Source: Meira nashicola (taxonomy: Eukaryota; Basidiomycota; Exobasidiomycetes; Exobasidiales; Brachybasidiaceae). From it: a stretch of 64,000 nt of DNA. The DNA lies in assembly GCA_001600355.1 (NCBI GenBank), contig BCJU01000001.1:3741178-3805177 (forward strand). Reading direction: 5' to 3'. This document shows, in pieces, positions 1 through 10,598 of this stretch; position 1 is the first letter of the stretch; every line of letters starts with the position of its first letter. Made by a program: the position numbers and the translations under genes. Under the pieces are notes generated by a model. The model had not been told where the DNA came from and did not search any database. It saw only the letters and a list, made by a program, of their open reading frames with translations.

Positions 1-1
1 T

Positions 2-2602
2 AGCGGTTGGCGAAAAGGACCTCGCAAAGCTGATGTAAAGGACATGCTTGATTCTGATGTCAAGAATAACAATAGCATCAGCGCTATCGAACGTATCGTC
101 GTCCTGGATATAGACACTCGACACATCTCAGAAGCTGGTAAGCCTGCCTCTGGAGGTGGTGGTCCATGTTTGACAGGACTTTTGCGTAAATTTGATCAGG
201 CAGGTTTCGGTGGTCGATTGAATTGGCTCGTGGGCGGATTTAATGCTTTCACTATGTTTGTTAATTCGAAAGCTAAAAATGCTACTTTGTCAGACGCAGT
301 TGAGCAATTGGTAGATCGTAGAAAGCCTGCACCTTCCACGCCAATAAATATGTCAAAAAATGGATCTCCTACAACGCCTACAGCGAACATGGACCAGAGT
401 GACTCTCTACGACGAGCATCAGTACCTAGTCTCAAGACGCTGGGACTCAACAACGGTCTTCAAATGCCATCCACTGGCGCTGCTCCAGGCTTTAGTCGAG
501 CGCATTCACTCGTTCAACCAAAAGGCTTACCAATGGAAGCATTCTCTGCTAGTAGTACTGCAAAAGGTAAATTTCAGCATGATCAATTGATGATGAGTGA
601 TGGTAAACCTGCGAATCAAGCCGTTGAAGGAAACGAAGAACCATCTTTAAGTGCAGCAAATCCATTCTTTGATAACGTTCGTCAAAATAAAGAACTTCAA
701 AATGGTATTACTGAGCGTATACCTTTGGATGTACCTGAAATAAGTGAAGGTGATGCAAGAAGGTTACCAGATTTCCTCAACAAATTACGTAAGATGAATG
801 AAAAAGAACGGGCTGACACTTTAGCGCAATCTTTCTTTGAAATTGAACAAGCAGAACGAGATCGTTTGATGGCAACGATGCAAAGACATGCAGACGAATC
901 AGATTGCAAGCGTAGCCTTCGAAGCGGTTCAATTTCCCCTTCAGCTATGAATCTTACGTCGGAATTCAGTAGCGTACAAGGTGGTTACAAGAGTGCTAAA
1001 CTAGATTTCCCTTTCAGTATATCGGCAGCTTTGGAGAGAGGAAGTGAGAATCGATATAACAATATTTGGACGTACGAGCATAGTCGTGTTCATTGTCCAC
1101 AACAAGGTGAATATATCAATGGTTCATTCATTGAGCCAGCTCGTCAATTCGGTTGTAAAAGAAGATATATTGCCACTCAAGCTCCTCTGCCAAGCACATT
1201 TGATACGTTTTGGGCAGTCTTGTGGCAGCAAAATGTTCGAACGATTATCATGGCAACTCGTGAATTTGAATCTGGAAGGGTACAAAGTCATAATTATTGG
1301 GTACCGAAATCGTATGGATCTTTACAATTGGAAATTCTAGAAGAAGTTTCTTTGGACAAGAATGGCATTGTAGTCAAAAAGCATGATGATGCAAGCGTGC
1401 AAGGATCTTCAAACGGTGGCGAGCCAAATTATTTCAATTTGCCCAGTGCACAACCAGAAACTAGCGAAGAGATTGCAACAATCCGAAGAAAGATTTTACT
1501 CAAAGATCAAAATGGTGAATGCAGGGAGATCAATCACTTTCAATACATTGCTTGGCCTGATTATTCGGTGCCCAATGATCCTGATAGCTTGCTTGTGTTG
1601 ATGCGAATGGCAAATACAGTTCAACATGAGGCGGATTTGGAAACCAAAGCAAATCAATCTCAAGCTGTTGGTCCGATGGTAGTACATTGTTCTGCAGGTG
1701 TTGGAAGAACTGGAACTTATATCTTGATCGATTCCGTTTTGGATATCATTCGAAGAGCTCGTTGGGCTGCTGCAGGACGTAAGAGAGCGGATATTTGGGA
1801 GCCTGGTTGGATTGATCTAGGTGATGAACGAGGTCGAGAAGCGTTCAAATCTTCTGATAAGTTTCTCTTCCCTACCCAAGACCAGGATGGAAGTATGAAG
1901 AGAAAGAATTTAAAGAGAGAACTTTCGCCTAGCTATATGAATCTTGATTCGCGCGGGAGAAGTGCATCACCTATGGATGATAATGGGGATGCTTCGATAA
2001 GCGATTTCGGACAAAAGAGTGAAGATAGCGCTCTTTCGACTTCTGGGCGTGATGTCGATAGTCCACCTCCAGCAAGAAGGAATCGTTCTGATGGATCGGA
2101 AGGCAAGATGGGATCTGCAAGTATCGGTAATATCTCATTCAGTAAACCAATTCTTTCACCAGATCAACTTCAACAACCCCTTCCATTTCAATTCACGCCA
2201 GCTGAAGGTCCTTCAACACCTTCAACTGCTTTAGGAAAGTTATCTTTAGGTTCAAGTTCATCTTCAAGTACCAAATCATCAGCACTTCGTACTAGAAGAA
2301 GTTCAAAACCGACTTCCCTTCATCAAGCATCATCTCCAAAGAAGAATCCATTCTTTAGTACGCCGCCACCTCCTGTTCATGAAAAAGAAAGTGATAAACC
2401 TGTAGAAGAAGTTTGGGAAGATGTGATGGGAAATGAAGGAGTTGAATTGGTTCGAAAAGTGTTGGATACCATCAGAGAACAAAGGATGAGTATGGTTCAA
2501 ACAAATAGACAATTCGTTTTTGCCTATAAAACAATCTTCGAAGGTGTTTTGCAAGAAATGAAACGTGAAGAAGCGGCACTCGAAAGAAGGTTAAGCACAT
2601 AA
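2..2602 (+). CDS. Protein tyrosine phosphatase with rhodanese-like N-terminus (5' partial)
   Basis: A classical cysteine-based tyrosine phosphatase, probably removing phosphate from MAP kinases or other regulators like fission yeast Pyp1/Pyp2 (family inference). The frame is open to the window edge, so the ATG at 44 is probably internal and the gene begins upstream. The first residues (FDQAGFGGRLNWLVGGF) resemble the end of a rhodanese/Cdc25-like domain. A Ser/Pro-rich linker follows, then the PTP domain: NRYNNIWTYEHSRV near 1050, the WPD loop with its general-acid Asp codon at 1559, and the P-loop HCSAGVGRTG with its catalytic Cys codon at 1688. The Q-loop (MVQTNRQF, Gln codon at 2498) comes about 270 residues after the Cys, against about 47 in PTP1B, so a Ser-rich insert of roughly 220 residues splits the end of the catalytic domain. 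No intron is needed. Function is secure at family level; the substrate is unknown. Confidence 0.9.
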   Translation, partial: SGWRKGPRKADVKDMLDSDVKNNNSISAIERIVVLDIDTRHISEAGKPASGGGGPCLTGLLRKFDQAGFGGRLNWLVGGFNAFTMFVNSKAKNATLSDAVEQLVDRRKPAPSTPINMSKNGSPTTPTANMDQSDSLRRASVPSLKTLGLNNGLQMPSTGAAPGFSRAHSLVQPKGLPMEAFSASSTAKGKFQHDQLMMSDGKPANQAVEGNEEPSLSAANPFFDNVRQNKELQNGITERIPLDVPEISEGDARRLPDFLNKLRKMNEKERADTLAQSFFEIEQAERDRLMATMQRHADESDCKRSLRSGSISPSAMNLTSEFSSVQGGYKSAKLDFPFSISAALERGSENRYNNIWTYEHSRVHCPQQGEYINGSFIEPARQFGCKRRYIATQAPLPSTFDTFWAVLWQQNVRTIIMATREFESGRVQSHNYWVPKSYGSLQLEILEEVSLDKNGIVVKKHDDASVQGSSNGGEPNYFNLPSAQPETSEEIATIRRKILLKDQNGECREINHFQYIAWPDYSVPNDPDSLLVLMRMANTVQHEADLETKANQSQAVGPMVVHCSAGVGRTGTYILIDSVLDIIRRARWAAAGRKRADIWEPGWIDLGDERGREAFKSSDKFLFPTQDQDGSMKRKNLKRELSPSYMNLDSRGRSASPMDDNGDASISDFGQKSEDSALSTSGRDVDSPPPARRNRSDGSEGKMGSASIGNISFSKPILSPDQLQQPLPFQFTPAEGPSTPSTALGKLSLGSSSSSSTKSSALRTRRSSKPTSLHQASSPKKNPFFSTPPPPVHEKESDKPVEEVWEDVMGNEGVELVRKVLDTIREQRMSMVQTNRQFVFAYKTIFEGVLQEMKREEAALERRLST

Positions 2603-3247
2603 AATCTCGCTCAGCATTCCCTTTCTTTTTGTATAGCATAGCATCAACTTATTCAAATAGATTTCTTGAAGAAGTATTTCTATTCAGGGAAAGTGTCCCT
2701 TGTGCTTGTGCATAACGCGCTGCGCAGCGCCCGCCGCGTAATGTACATACGTTTTATGGGCGTGTGCGTTAGAGATCCGTTTCTTGTAGTTGTTTTTTTA
2801 TTGTATGAGTTGATCGATGTCGCATGTAAAATAAGGGTGCTCAGAAGAAAGATCTCCACAAGATTGAATGGAAATAATACAAATTGACTACTTGACAATA
2901 CGCAATCATCTTTCTCTGACCTATTCAATTGAAGAAGAGGGAGTTATTACCTACACTTCACTGTTGCTTTCAAACGCATACAATAATAGATCGACAACAT
3001 CGCAAACGCATTCATTCGTCGACGTAATACGATTTATCTGTCTCTTTAACACGCTCATTCAAATTACAGCAACGACAACAAAAACAACAATAGACGTGGT
3101 CGTGTCTTTGGCGACTGCTGGTTTCATAGACGACGCAATATCTTTTTTTCTGTAACTGCACTGGGCGTATGTAAGAAAGGGAGTGAATTATACTTGGAGA
3201 AAGATTGGATCTGAAGAGTATTATTGACTGATTTCAAAAAAGAAAGG
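2603..3247. other. Intergenic region, PTP terminator / USP promoter
   Basis: No convincing gene. It holds the perfect 14-bp palindrome GCGCTGCGCAGCGC at 2717-2730, one of the recurring GC-rich elements of this window, followed by a short GC-rich run and TGTACAT at 2742. The second half is AT-rich and probably promoter and 5' UTR of the ubiquitin protease gene. A 95-codon open frame at 2868-3155 looks random in composition. Confidence 0.5.
2717..2730. repeat. GC-rich palindrome, copy of the GCGCTGCGC element
   Basis: Perfect self-complementary GCGCTGCGCAGCGC in an otherwise AT-rich spacer. The same core recurs at 8984, 11936, 16076, 25396, 42233, 42541, 42852, 46099 and 54142, always outside coding sequence. 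Its role is unknown; a protein-binding site is one possibility. Confidence 0.6.
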
Positions 3248-6157
3248 ATGAACAGTAAAGCAGAAGTAGATAATTTGGAAACGATGACTTTGGCAGAAGA
3301 ACGAAATGGAAATGGTCAAGATATAGATGAATTCATGAACTCAGATATTGCAACCGAAGAAGTACCGCCTCCTCCTCCCCCTCCTCCAGCACCTGCACCT
3401 GCACCTCCGACACCTCCTACACAAGATGAAAATCAAACAAATTCTTTGCATGGTTTATTTTCTAAAGATGGAGGGGATTTTCTTACAAATCAATTTCGCA
3501 CAGGAAAAAGTACAATGCCTACTACTGAAATATCCTCACAGCCTATCGGAAGGGTAACACGCTCTCAAACGGCAGCCGAAAGAGGAAGCGAAAAGAATGC
3601 AGGTTTGACGGGATTGTACAATCTTGGAAATACTTGTTTCATGAATTCTGCTTTACAGTGTATGTCCAATACGAAAGAGTTAAAGGATTATTTCGTCAGT
3701 GGAGTATACAAGAATGAGGTAAATACAGAAAATCCTTTAGGTATGGGAGGTGCAATGGCAAAAGTGTTTGGTGAATTACTTGGAAAATTATGGAGCAGTG
3801 GTGGTGGAGCTGTTCATCCTAGAGAATTCAAAAGTGTTCTTTCTCGTTATTCATCACAATTTGCTGGATATGCTCAACAGGATACACAAGAATTATTAGC
3901 ATTCTTGTTGGATGGATTACATGAAGATTTGAACAGAATCGTCAAGAAGCCCTATGTTGAAGCTCCAGATTGGGAAGGAGGAGGCTTGAAAGAAATGATT
4001 GCATTTGCGCATAAACAATGGGAAATTTATAAAATGCGAAATGATTCAGTCATTGTCGATCTCTTTCAAGGTCAATATAGAAGCACTCTCGTTTGTCCTA
4101 CTTGCGAAAAAGTATCGATCAAATTCGATCCATTCATGTATCTCACATTACCAATACCCAATCGCAAGTCTATCGTTCGCAAAGTCGTATTTATTGGACT
4201 CAATCGACCACCTACCGAAGCAGAAATGCGGTTAACCGGTGAAATGTCCATTGGAGCGCTGAAGAAGAAATTGGCAAATTGGTTTGACATATCGGACAGC
4301 AAACGTTTGATTGCTTGTGATGTGTTTTATAAATCTTTTCATCGGATATATCATGATTTTGATCCAGCAAACGAGATTGCCCACAATGATGTTACATACG
4401 TCTACGAATTACCAAGGCCACTAGAATCAATCATGCCAGCACCGAAATCTCGCTCGTTATATGGTCGTCTCCCGGAGAACATCAAAGCCTTAGAGGAAGC
4501 AAATTCGCCGCCTGAGCAAAGCGAAGAAGAAGCCAGTATCCCTCTCTTTTCTTTTGCTGTACCAAAACGAAACAAAAGTTCATACACTTCCTATTTAGGC
4601 AGCAGACAAACATCTTTTGGTCAACCTTTCTTCATTTCCGTGCCAAAAGATAAGCTTAATGACGTAAAGGCTATCGAAGATGTTGTTATGCAGGCGTATC
4701 TATCGCTAGCCACAGACTCTGTAGCCTTGAAAGATTATCTAACTTCAATCGAGCACGAAACTGAGGGCGAGATAACAAACGATGAATCAAGCAAAGAAAC
4801 AGATGATGTAGCAAACGATTGGGATATGGTTGAAGAAACAAAGGTGACAGTATTAGACAGCGAAGATGATTTAGCTGAAGATACTGTTGCAGAGATTAGT
4901 GATGCTGGAGAAACCGTTCGAATAGTACCCGATCGTCGGCCAAATGGAGATTCTTCCTCCAGATCACAAGAATCACCCAAAGCAGAAAATAAAAAGGCAT
5001 TCTCGCTTCATTTCATTGTACATCGAGATGATCAAGCACCCACGACACTCAAGCCAGAAAATTACGAACGAGACGGAGAAGAATTGAACGAAAGAGCAGA
5101 AAGATTAGGGTTGAATGATGCAGAAAAGCAAGGCTCTTCGTCCAAAGCTCGAGAACAATGGCCTTTGGTCTATTCAGGTGGAGCGATTGTTTGTGCTTGG
5201 AAGGAAGAAGTGATGGATGAATTCTTCAAAGATAATGAAGATGCATGGTCAATAAATACAGAACAATTTATAGATCCTGAATTGGAATCGGAACGGTCTT
5301 CATCGGCAAAGAGAATCAAAAAGACTATCACAATTGAGGATTGCTTGAACGAATTCACAAAAGAAGAACAATTGGGTGAATCTGATCCATGGTATTGTCC
5401 GAATTGCAAAGAGTTCAAGCAAGCTACAAAAAAGTTTGATTTATGGAAAGTTCCCGACATTTTAGTTGTGCATCTCAAACGATTTAGTGGCGGTAGAATA
5501 TCAAGAGATAAGATCGATAGCTTGATCGATTTCCCAATAGATGGATTAGACCTTACCGATCGTGTAGAAGGAGCAAAATCAGTACAACAAATACATGACG
5601 AAGAAGGAGAAGAAGGTGATAAATTGATGGAAAGTATTGGATCTTTGGATGCAAATGATGATGCAGTTGAAAGTGATGCACCTCTGTACGATTTGTACGC
5701 TGTTGATAATCACTTTGGTGGCTTAGGAGGTGGTCATTATACAGCTTATGCAAAACATCCCGAAACAGAACAGTGGCATTACTTTGATGATAGTAGTGTA
5801 AGGTCGGTACATGATCCAAACGAGACAAAAAGTTCGGCAGCTTATCTGTTATTCTATAGAAGACGTACGACTAGACCGATTGGAGGTAAGAGTAGAGAAA
5901 TGGTACGAAGATTATTCAAAGAAGAAGGAGAAAAGCGAATAGAGGAAGAGGAAGAAGGAGGTACAAAAGTTATTGACGATGATATGGAAACGCTAGAAGA
6001 AAGTCCACCATTATCAGGTACTATCAGTCCAGCTTGGGATGAGACACCTTCTTCTGGAGAACGAATAGATGGAAATCATGATGATGAAGATGATGATAAT
6101 TCCAATCATGGTTCAATGCAACTTAGCACCGATGATCATCATGATGGTGCATTTTAG
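3248..6157 (+). CDS. Ubiquitin-specific protease (Ubp12/USP15-like)
   Basis: A cysteine deubiquitinase of the USP (C19) family, 969 residues from the first ATG at 3248; the frame upstream has only a TTG. After an acidic and poly-proline N-terminus (about residues 45-65), the Cys box GLYNLGNTCFMNSALQC carries catalytic Cys130. The His box GGGHYTAYAK carries His830. Two CxxC pairs (VCPTC and YCPNC) form the expected zinc ribbon, and VVHLKRF is the conserved USP strand. About 700 residues separate the two boxes, including an acidic insert, as in Ubp12/USP4/USP15. Unlike those proteins, no N-terminal DUSP domain is visible, so either it was lost here or an unseen upstream exon exists. The C-terminus is acidic and low complexity. 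Substrates cannot be read from the sequence. Confidence 0.93.
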   Translation: MNSKAEVDNLETMTLAEERNGNGQDIDEFMNSDIATEEVPPPPPPPPAPAPAPPTPPTQDENQTNSLHGLFSKDGGDFLTNQFRTGKSTMPTTEISSQPIGRVTRSQTAAERGSEKNAGLTGLYNLGNTCFMNSALQCMSNTKELKDYFVSGVYKNEVNTENPLGMGGAMAKVFGELLGKLWSSGGGAVHPREFKSVLSRYSSQFAGYAQQDTQELLAFLLDGLHEDLNRIVKKPYVEAPDWEGGGLKEMIAFAHKQWEIYKMRNDSVIVDLFQGQYRSTLVCPTCEKVSIKFDPFMYLTLPIPNRKSIVRKVVFIGLNRPPTEAEMRLTGEMSIGALKKKLANWFDISDSKRLIACDVFYKSFHRIYHDFDPANEIAHNDVTYVYELPRPLESIMPAPKSRSLYGRLPENIKALEEANSPPEQSEEEASIPLFSFAVPKRNKSSYTSYLGSRQTSFGQPFFISVPKDKLNDVKAIEDVVMQAYLSLATDSVALKDYLTSIEHETEGEITNDESSKETDDVANDWDMVEETKVTVLDSEDDLAEDTVAEISDAGETVRIVPDRRPNGDSSSRSQESPKAENKKAFSLHFIVHRDDQAPTTLKPENYERDGEELNERAERLGLNDAEKQGSSSKAREQWPLVYSGGAIVCAWKEEVMDEFFKDNEDAWSINTEQFIDPELESERSSSAKRIKKTITIEDCLNEFTKEEQLGESDPWYCPNCKEFKQATKKFDLWKVPDILVVHLKRFSGGRISRDKIDSLIDFPIDGLDLTDRVEGAKSVQQIHDEEGEEGDKLMESIGSLDANDDAVESDAPLYDLYAVDNHFGGLGGGHYTAYAKHPETEQWHYFDDSSVRSVHDPNETKSSAAYLLFYRRRTTRPIGGKSREMVRRLFKEEGEKRIEEEEEGGTKVIDDDMETLEESPPLSGTISPAWDETPSSGERIDGNHDDEDDDNSNHGSMQLSTDDHHDGAF

Positions 6158-6397
6158 ACAAACACAATAATAAAGACTGTACTTTCAATTTTGTATTTGA
6201 GTAGTGCAATAATATAACCAATGATGCAAGCTGCTTTCTCACCTAATTTCTGATGACTAAACTAGAAAAACAAAACGCGTAGCTAGACGCGTTCTCCGTG
6301 GAGAAATTAGAATAAGAGTCATTCTGTAGCCTTTGTGGAGAAGCTTAAAAATTGACAATGTTCTTTTACATCTTCTTAACTCTTAACCTTTACTAAA

Positions 6398-7957
6398 ATG
6401 AAGATGGAATCACGTAGAAACGGATACAAATTTTCATCAACTAATGACCGAGAATGGAGTAGGGAATTAGGAGATACAGAATATCCTATGTTACAGGCGA
6501 TTGGAGGTGATCAAGCGAAAAGTCCAGGTAAGAGAAGAGAAAATCTTTTAATTCATGCTATAGCCCAATTCGAAACGACATCAATTTCAATCAAAGATCT
6601 TTCTATTCAATTTCGCTCTGCATGGACTGCTCTTAGATTGTTACATTCTCCCGATATAGCTTGCGAATTTGAAGGCAAGAAGAAGATTTATAGATCTCCG
6701 ACCGATTCGAAAGAATTACAAAGATGGCTTGATCGTACATTGGAAGTGATCACGATAAAGGATGATGAAAATATTAAGCAAGCAAAACAGACAATAATAA
6801 AACGACGTCAAGATCGAATCGAATTATTGCCAACATGTTCAATCATTTTACACAATAAAACACCTCACGTTGTAGAAGCAATTGTGATTTTATTTATCAG
6901 TCATTGGAGAATTGAAGCAAGTGGTGCATTAGCATTAATTGATCGCTTCATAGAAATATCAATTCAACTCGTTCAAAATAATGATCATTATATCAAAGCT
7001 TTAAAAGAATACAAATTTGATGGAAATGAAGTGGATGAACTTACGCCAACTGTTGAAGATGCATTGATGTTTGATACTAAATTATCATCTTCTATCTCAA
7101 AGGAAAGAGTAGCAAATAGGATAAAAGAAATGAGTGAAAAGATGTCAAGAAATTTACAAGTTGCTATAACAAATGATGGAAATAATGCAGATAAGATGCC
7201 ATATAAGATCAACGAAAGAGTCTTTTCAACTTCATTCACTTCAACTTTGATCGATCGATGTAAAAAGGAGAATATTTCTGTCACTTCAGCTATTCATGCT
7301 GCTTATCTTTGTGCTTTGTATAGAGAAGCAATCAAAGATGATACTATAAACTCAAAGAATATTTCATATGCTTCAATAATGCCAGCTCAAGTTCGTACTC
7401 GGATAGACGATGGACGATCGCCATTACGTAAACAAGGATGTTGGAATGCTGCTTTGATGTTATTTTTGGCTCTTGATCTTGTTCCAACGCAAGATGAAAC
7501 ATTAAACTTGTTTACAATTGCAAAATCACTTAAACAACAATATCAAATAGCAAGTCAAAAAGAATGGCTATATGAAGATGCTCGTGAAACGTCTGAACAA
7601 TTGATTGAATTTTTTACCAAAACTATTGGAAATGCAGCAGTGAATCAAGTCAAAACTGCTACTCCATATTTTACAAGTTTGGGAATATTGGATAAAGAAA
7701 TAATAAACAAATTTCATGGAAATGAAAAAGTCAACATTAAAATACACAAAGTTTCTGCTTGGGCTGATTCGATCGCTTCGGGAATGGTTATGCGTGTTTG
7801 GACTTTTGATGACAAATTAAACATACAATTAACAAGTAATCAAGCATGGCATAAAGAAGAACAAGTCGAAAAACTTTTAAATCAAACACAAGAAGAATTA
7901 AAAAATGCTTTTGCCTTCCACGTCTGTGCGGAAGAGGTTCTTATAGATGCATATTAG
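6398..7957 (+). CDS. Putative acyltransferase, condensation/AATase-like fold
   Basis: A 519-residue intronless protein that looks like a member of the CoA-dependent acyltransferase superfamily (alcohol acetyltransferase, trichothecene 15-O-acetyltransferase and NRPS-condensation relatives). The reasons are a central ISHWRIEASGALALIDRF segment in the position of the HHxxxDG active-site motif, a later SIMPAQVRTRI...GCWNAA segment, and FTSLGILDK near the C-terminus. The match is by shape only. The active-site motif reads His169-x3-Glu173, so the usual Asp is Glu and the following Gly is displaced. It may be a diverged but active enzyme, or an inactive relative. No signal peptide or membrane segment is seen. 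It sits 240 bp after the USP gene on the same strand and before a long gene-free stretch. Some other alpha/beta protein remains possible. Confidence 0.5.
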   Translation: MKMESRRNGYKFSSTNDREWSRELGDTEYPMLQAIGGDQAKSPGKRRENLLIHAIAQFETTSISIKDLSIQFRSAWTALRLLHSPDIACEFEGKKKIYRSPTDSKELQRWLDRTLEVITIKDDENIKQAKQTIIKRRQDRIELLPTCSIILHNKTPHVVEAIVILFISHWRIEASGALALIDRFIEISIQLVQNNDHYIKALKEYKFDGNEVDELTPTVEDALMFDTKLSSSISKERVANRIKEMSEKMSRNLQVAITNDGNNADKMPYKINERVFSTSFTSTLIDRCKKENISVTSAIHAAYLCALYREAIKDDTINSKNISYASIMPAQVRTRIDDGRSPLRKQGCWNAALMLFLALDLVPTQDETLNLFTIAKSLKQQYQIASQKEWLYEDARETSEQLIEFFTKTIGNAAVNQVKTATPYFTSLGILDKEIINKFHGNEKVNIKIHKVSAWADSIASGMVMRVWTFDDKLNIQLTSNQAWHKEEQVEKLLNQTQEELKNAFAFHVCAEEVLIDAY

Positions 7958-8279
7958 AAATTATAAGCGTGGGATATAAAATCTTATCGGCATAAAAGTC
8001 TGCTTAATTTTCATTGCGATCGTCGGGAAGCTTTCACGCTAAAAGATATGCGTACATAATTCTGACATTTGTGCAATTTTAACATAAAGTCGATGTACCT
8101 TACTTGTTCTTCGTAACTTCTGCCAATCTACTTTATACGGACGAAAGATGCAGCTTATAGATCTAATGCAATTTGTTCCTGTTACTGGACCATAGATGTG
8201 GTACTTATACTATAAAAATCACTAAATCGTACTTGACGTTGAAAGAGGGTTTGCATATACATATGTCATTATTCCATGT

Positions 8280-8295
8280 ATACATATATATGTAT
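8280..8295. repeat. 16-bp AT palindrome
   Basis: ATACATATATATGTAT reads identically on both strands. It lies within a 60-bp stretch rich in CATA/TATG steps. It could form a cruciform or be a binding site, but such AT palindromes also arise by chance in spacer DNA. Confidence 0.4.
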
Positions 8296-8982
8296 GCAAT
8301 ATGTATGTACATAAGGTAACTCACTAAGTTATACATGCATATCGTGTAAAGATAACGTCACAATACCATGAACGTTGATAAATTTTGACAAAAGTTTAAG
8401 AATGTTGACTATGCACATACATACATAGATCTGCAATCTCGGCAAAGACCATATGACATTGCATGACTAGCTGCTATATGATCACCGTGGGCGTCGAATT
8501 GGAGATTTTCTTTTAAGTTACTTGCTTGGCGGTTGATGATTATATATTACGTAGCGTGACCAATCCAACAGAATGCTTTATCCTTTAATTCGTACGAGAT
8601 CGTCATATTAATTTATAAATAATATTGTAAATATTAAAAAGAAGGCACTTCTTCTGTTCTAGTGCCTTAAGCTTAACTTCATGCTATCTGCAACAGCAAT
8701 AATGGAACGCGACTTTTGTTTGCAGCATTTTGCTTTGTTTGTACACATGTTTCATGCAGGTTAAAATAAGGATTACACTAGTCTAATAGCACTACAAGGC
8801 ACTAAATCAGAGTATGCTAAATATTGTCTTACATTTTTATTTTTTACCAGAAAAAAAAAACTTCATCAAAGCAAACTACACACTTTACAGCCTCACAGTT
8901 GTAATTCAAGCTTAAGAGCCGGAACATAGGAATGAAAAGACACCGACACGCAAAATGACTGGATACGGGTAGAGTGAGCGTC

Positions 8983-8993
8983 GGCGCTGCGCC
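8983..8993. repeat. Copy of the GCGCTGCGC element
   Basis: GGCGCTGCGCC lies in the spacer between the acyltransferase and velvet genes, flanked by ordinary AT-leaning sequence. It belongs to the ten-copy family described under findings. Confidence 0.55.
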
Positions 8994-10598
8994 TAACCTT
9001 AAACAGCATGGGAACAGTTGTCAAAAGTCTGACGTGAAGGGCTAATTAAAAAAGGGTTGAAGTCATTAAACTATTTCCGATCTTAAAGACTTTGTGGGCA
9101 TAGTGTCAGAGGTGAGAAAGTATGTTTTATATTCGTAGTAAATTCTTCAATCTACTTAGCTTCAAAAACTTTATATTAAATTGAACAATTTTTTAACGCC
9201 AATTCATCCGATTTTTCTCCGTTTTTTTTTTATTTTCTCACACACGGAAGAAAGCAATAAATGAATCGGGCCATTTTAAGTGTAAAAAGGCATTTTATCC
9301 CTTACATGCAACACATGTCTCACATTTATGTATTTTTTATTTTATTTTATTTTTCTTCTTCCTTTCTTAAACATTATTATTTATTTTATCGTTCGATTGG
9401 TGGTAATTTTAACCCAGGAGGCAATTCGTCGGGGCCGAACGGTACCGCTATTGAATTATCCGTTGTCATGGTCAGGGTCAAAATGCCTGTTTGAGGAAGA
9501 AAATTTTTAGTCTAAAGTTTTCTCTCATTCCCTAAGGGCTATTATACACTAGACTGACTTTGTGTGAAAAAAAAAAGTCTTCGGATTAATTCAAGTTTTT
9601 CTTTTCCTTTTGGGGTAACTTTCTTTACTTATTCCTCAGCCAAAGTCCAATAGAAAGGAGAGTTTGTTTTAAACATTAAAGAAGAATGGGGATGGAGGAA
9701 AGACGAAAAAAGGTTCTACAGATTCAGAAGTCTGAACCGATGCATGATTCTGTTCTTTCGCTTGAGAATCAGTTTCTTTTTTAGCTTCCGAACAAACAAT
9801 AAAATAAAAGGGGGATCTGCAAAGCGGTTGTGTCAAAAGGATTATATGTATCTACTTAATTTACCGGAGAATTGAGTACATGAGGGGTACCTATAACCTA
9901 CATGCAGCACAAAAAAAAGTGGGCCGAAAGAGAGACCAGCCAAGAATTGCTAAGGAGAATAAAGAGAGAAAGAGAAATAAAGCGCTTTTTTCGGACAGAG
10001 ATGCATCGACCATATGCGAGACAAACGTGTTCATCTATAAACCCGTTTCTTTTCCGATTGTAAAATAGGGAAAAAAGAAATGTAAAACACTCTCTCTCAT
10101 TTACCCGTACTATCACCCAAACAGAATCGCCGCTTTACTCTCTTTTTCCTTCTTTATTAATATGCATATTGAGCATAATTTACTCTATTAAGTTCGCCCT
10201 CTTCCCTCTTTTCTTTTGCGCAAGAGTTGTCTCAGACAAGCTTTACTGTCGATCTTTGCAATCTTACCGAAGCCGCAAAAGTTTTCAAGAACCACAAGTC
10301 CGGCACATTTTTTTATTCTTATGTCTCTTTTACCATATTAGCTTGGTTCAATAACAATTGTCGCATTTGCATTCGTTTCTTATTCTTCTTCTTTATTGCG
10401 ACATTTTATACACACACATCACAGCAATCAACTTTGCCATTTCATCATTCTTTCATATCCCCGACACTTGATTCGCGTATTTTATCATGTCCTACCATGA
10501 TTAAAATTTCAAGAAAAATGTTCCGAAAGATTTCCATCACAAGTTTAATCTTGGACAAGAACTTATCCTGAATCGCAAGTAAGAGGAAAAGACGCAAA

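Larger units (their letters stand above)
7958..10598. other. Long intergenic region upstream of velvet gene 1
   Basis: About 2.6 kb without a supported gene. It contains a 16-bp perfect AT palindrome at 8280-8295 inside a run of TATA/CATA/GTAC steps, a GGCGCTGCGCC copy of the GC-rich element at 8983-8993, and pyrimidine-rich tracts from about 9200 to 9400. CT-rich stretches near 10090-10150 look like a leader or promoter of the velvet gene. Short open frames (for example 9261-9494 and 10227-10571) have no recognisable protein character. Confidence 0.5.

Noticed and set aside
10227..10571. 114-codon frame just upstream of velvet gene 1, in the same reading frame
   Set aside because: An in-frame stop separates it from the velvet start and no splice sites bridge it; it probably lies in the leader.
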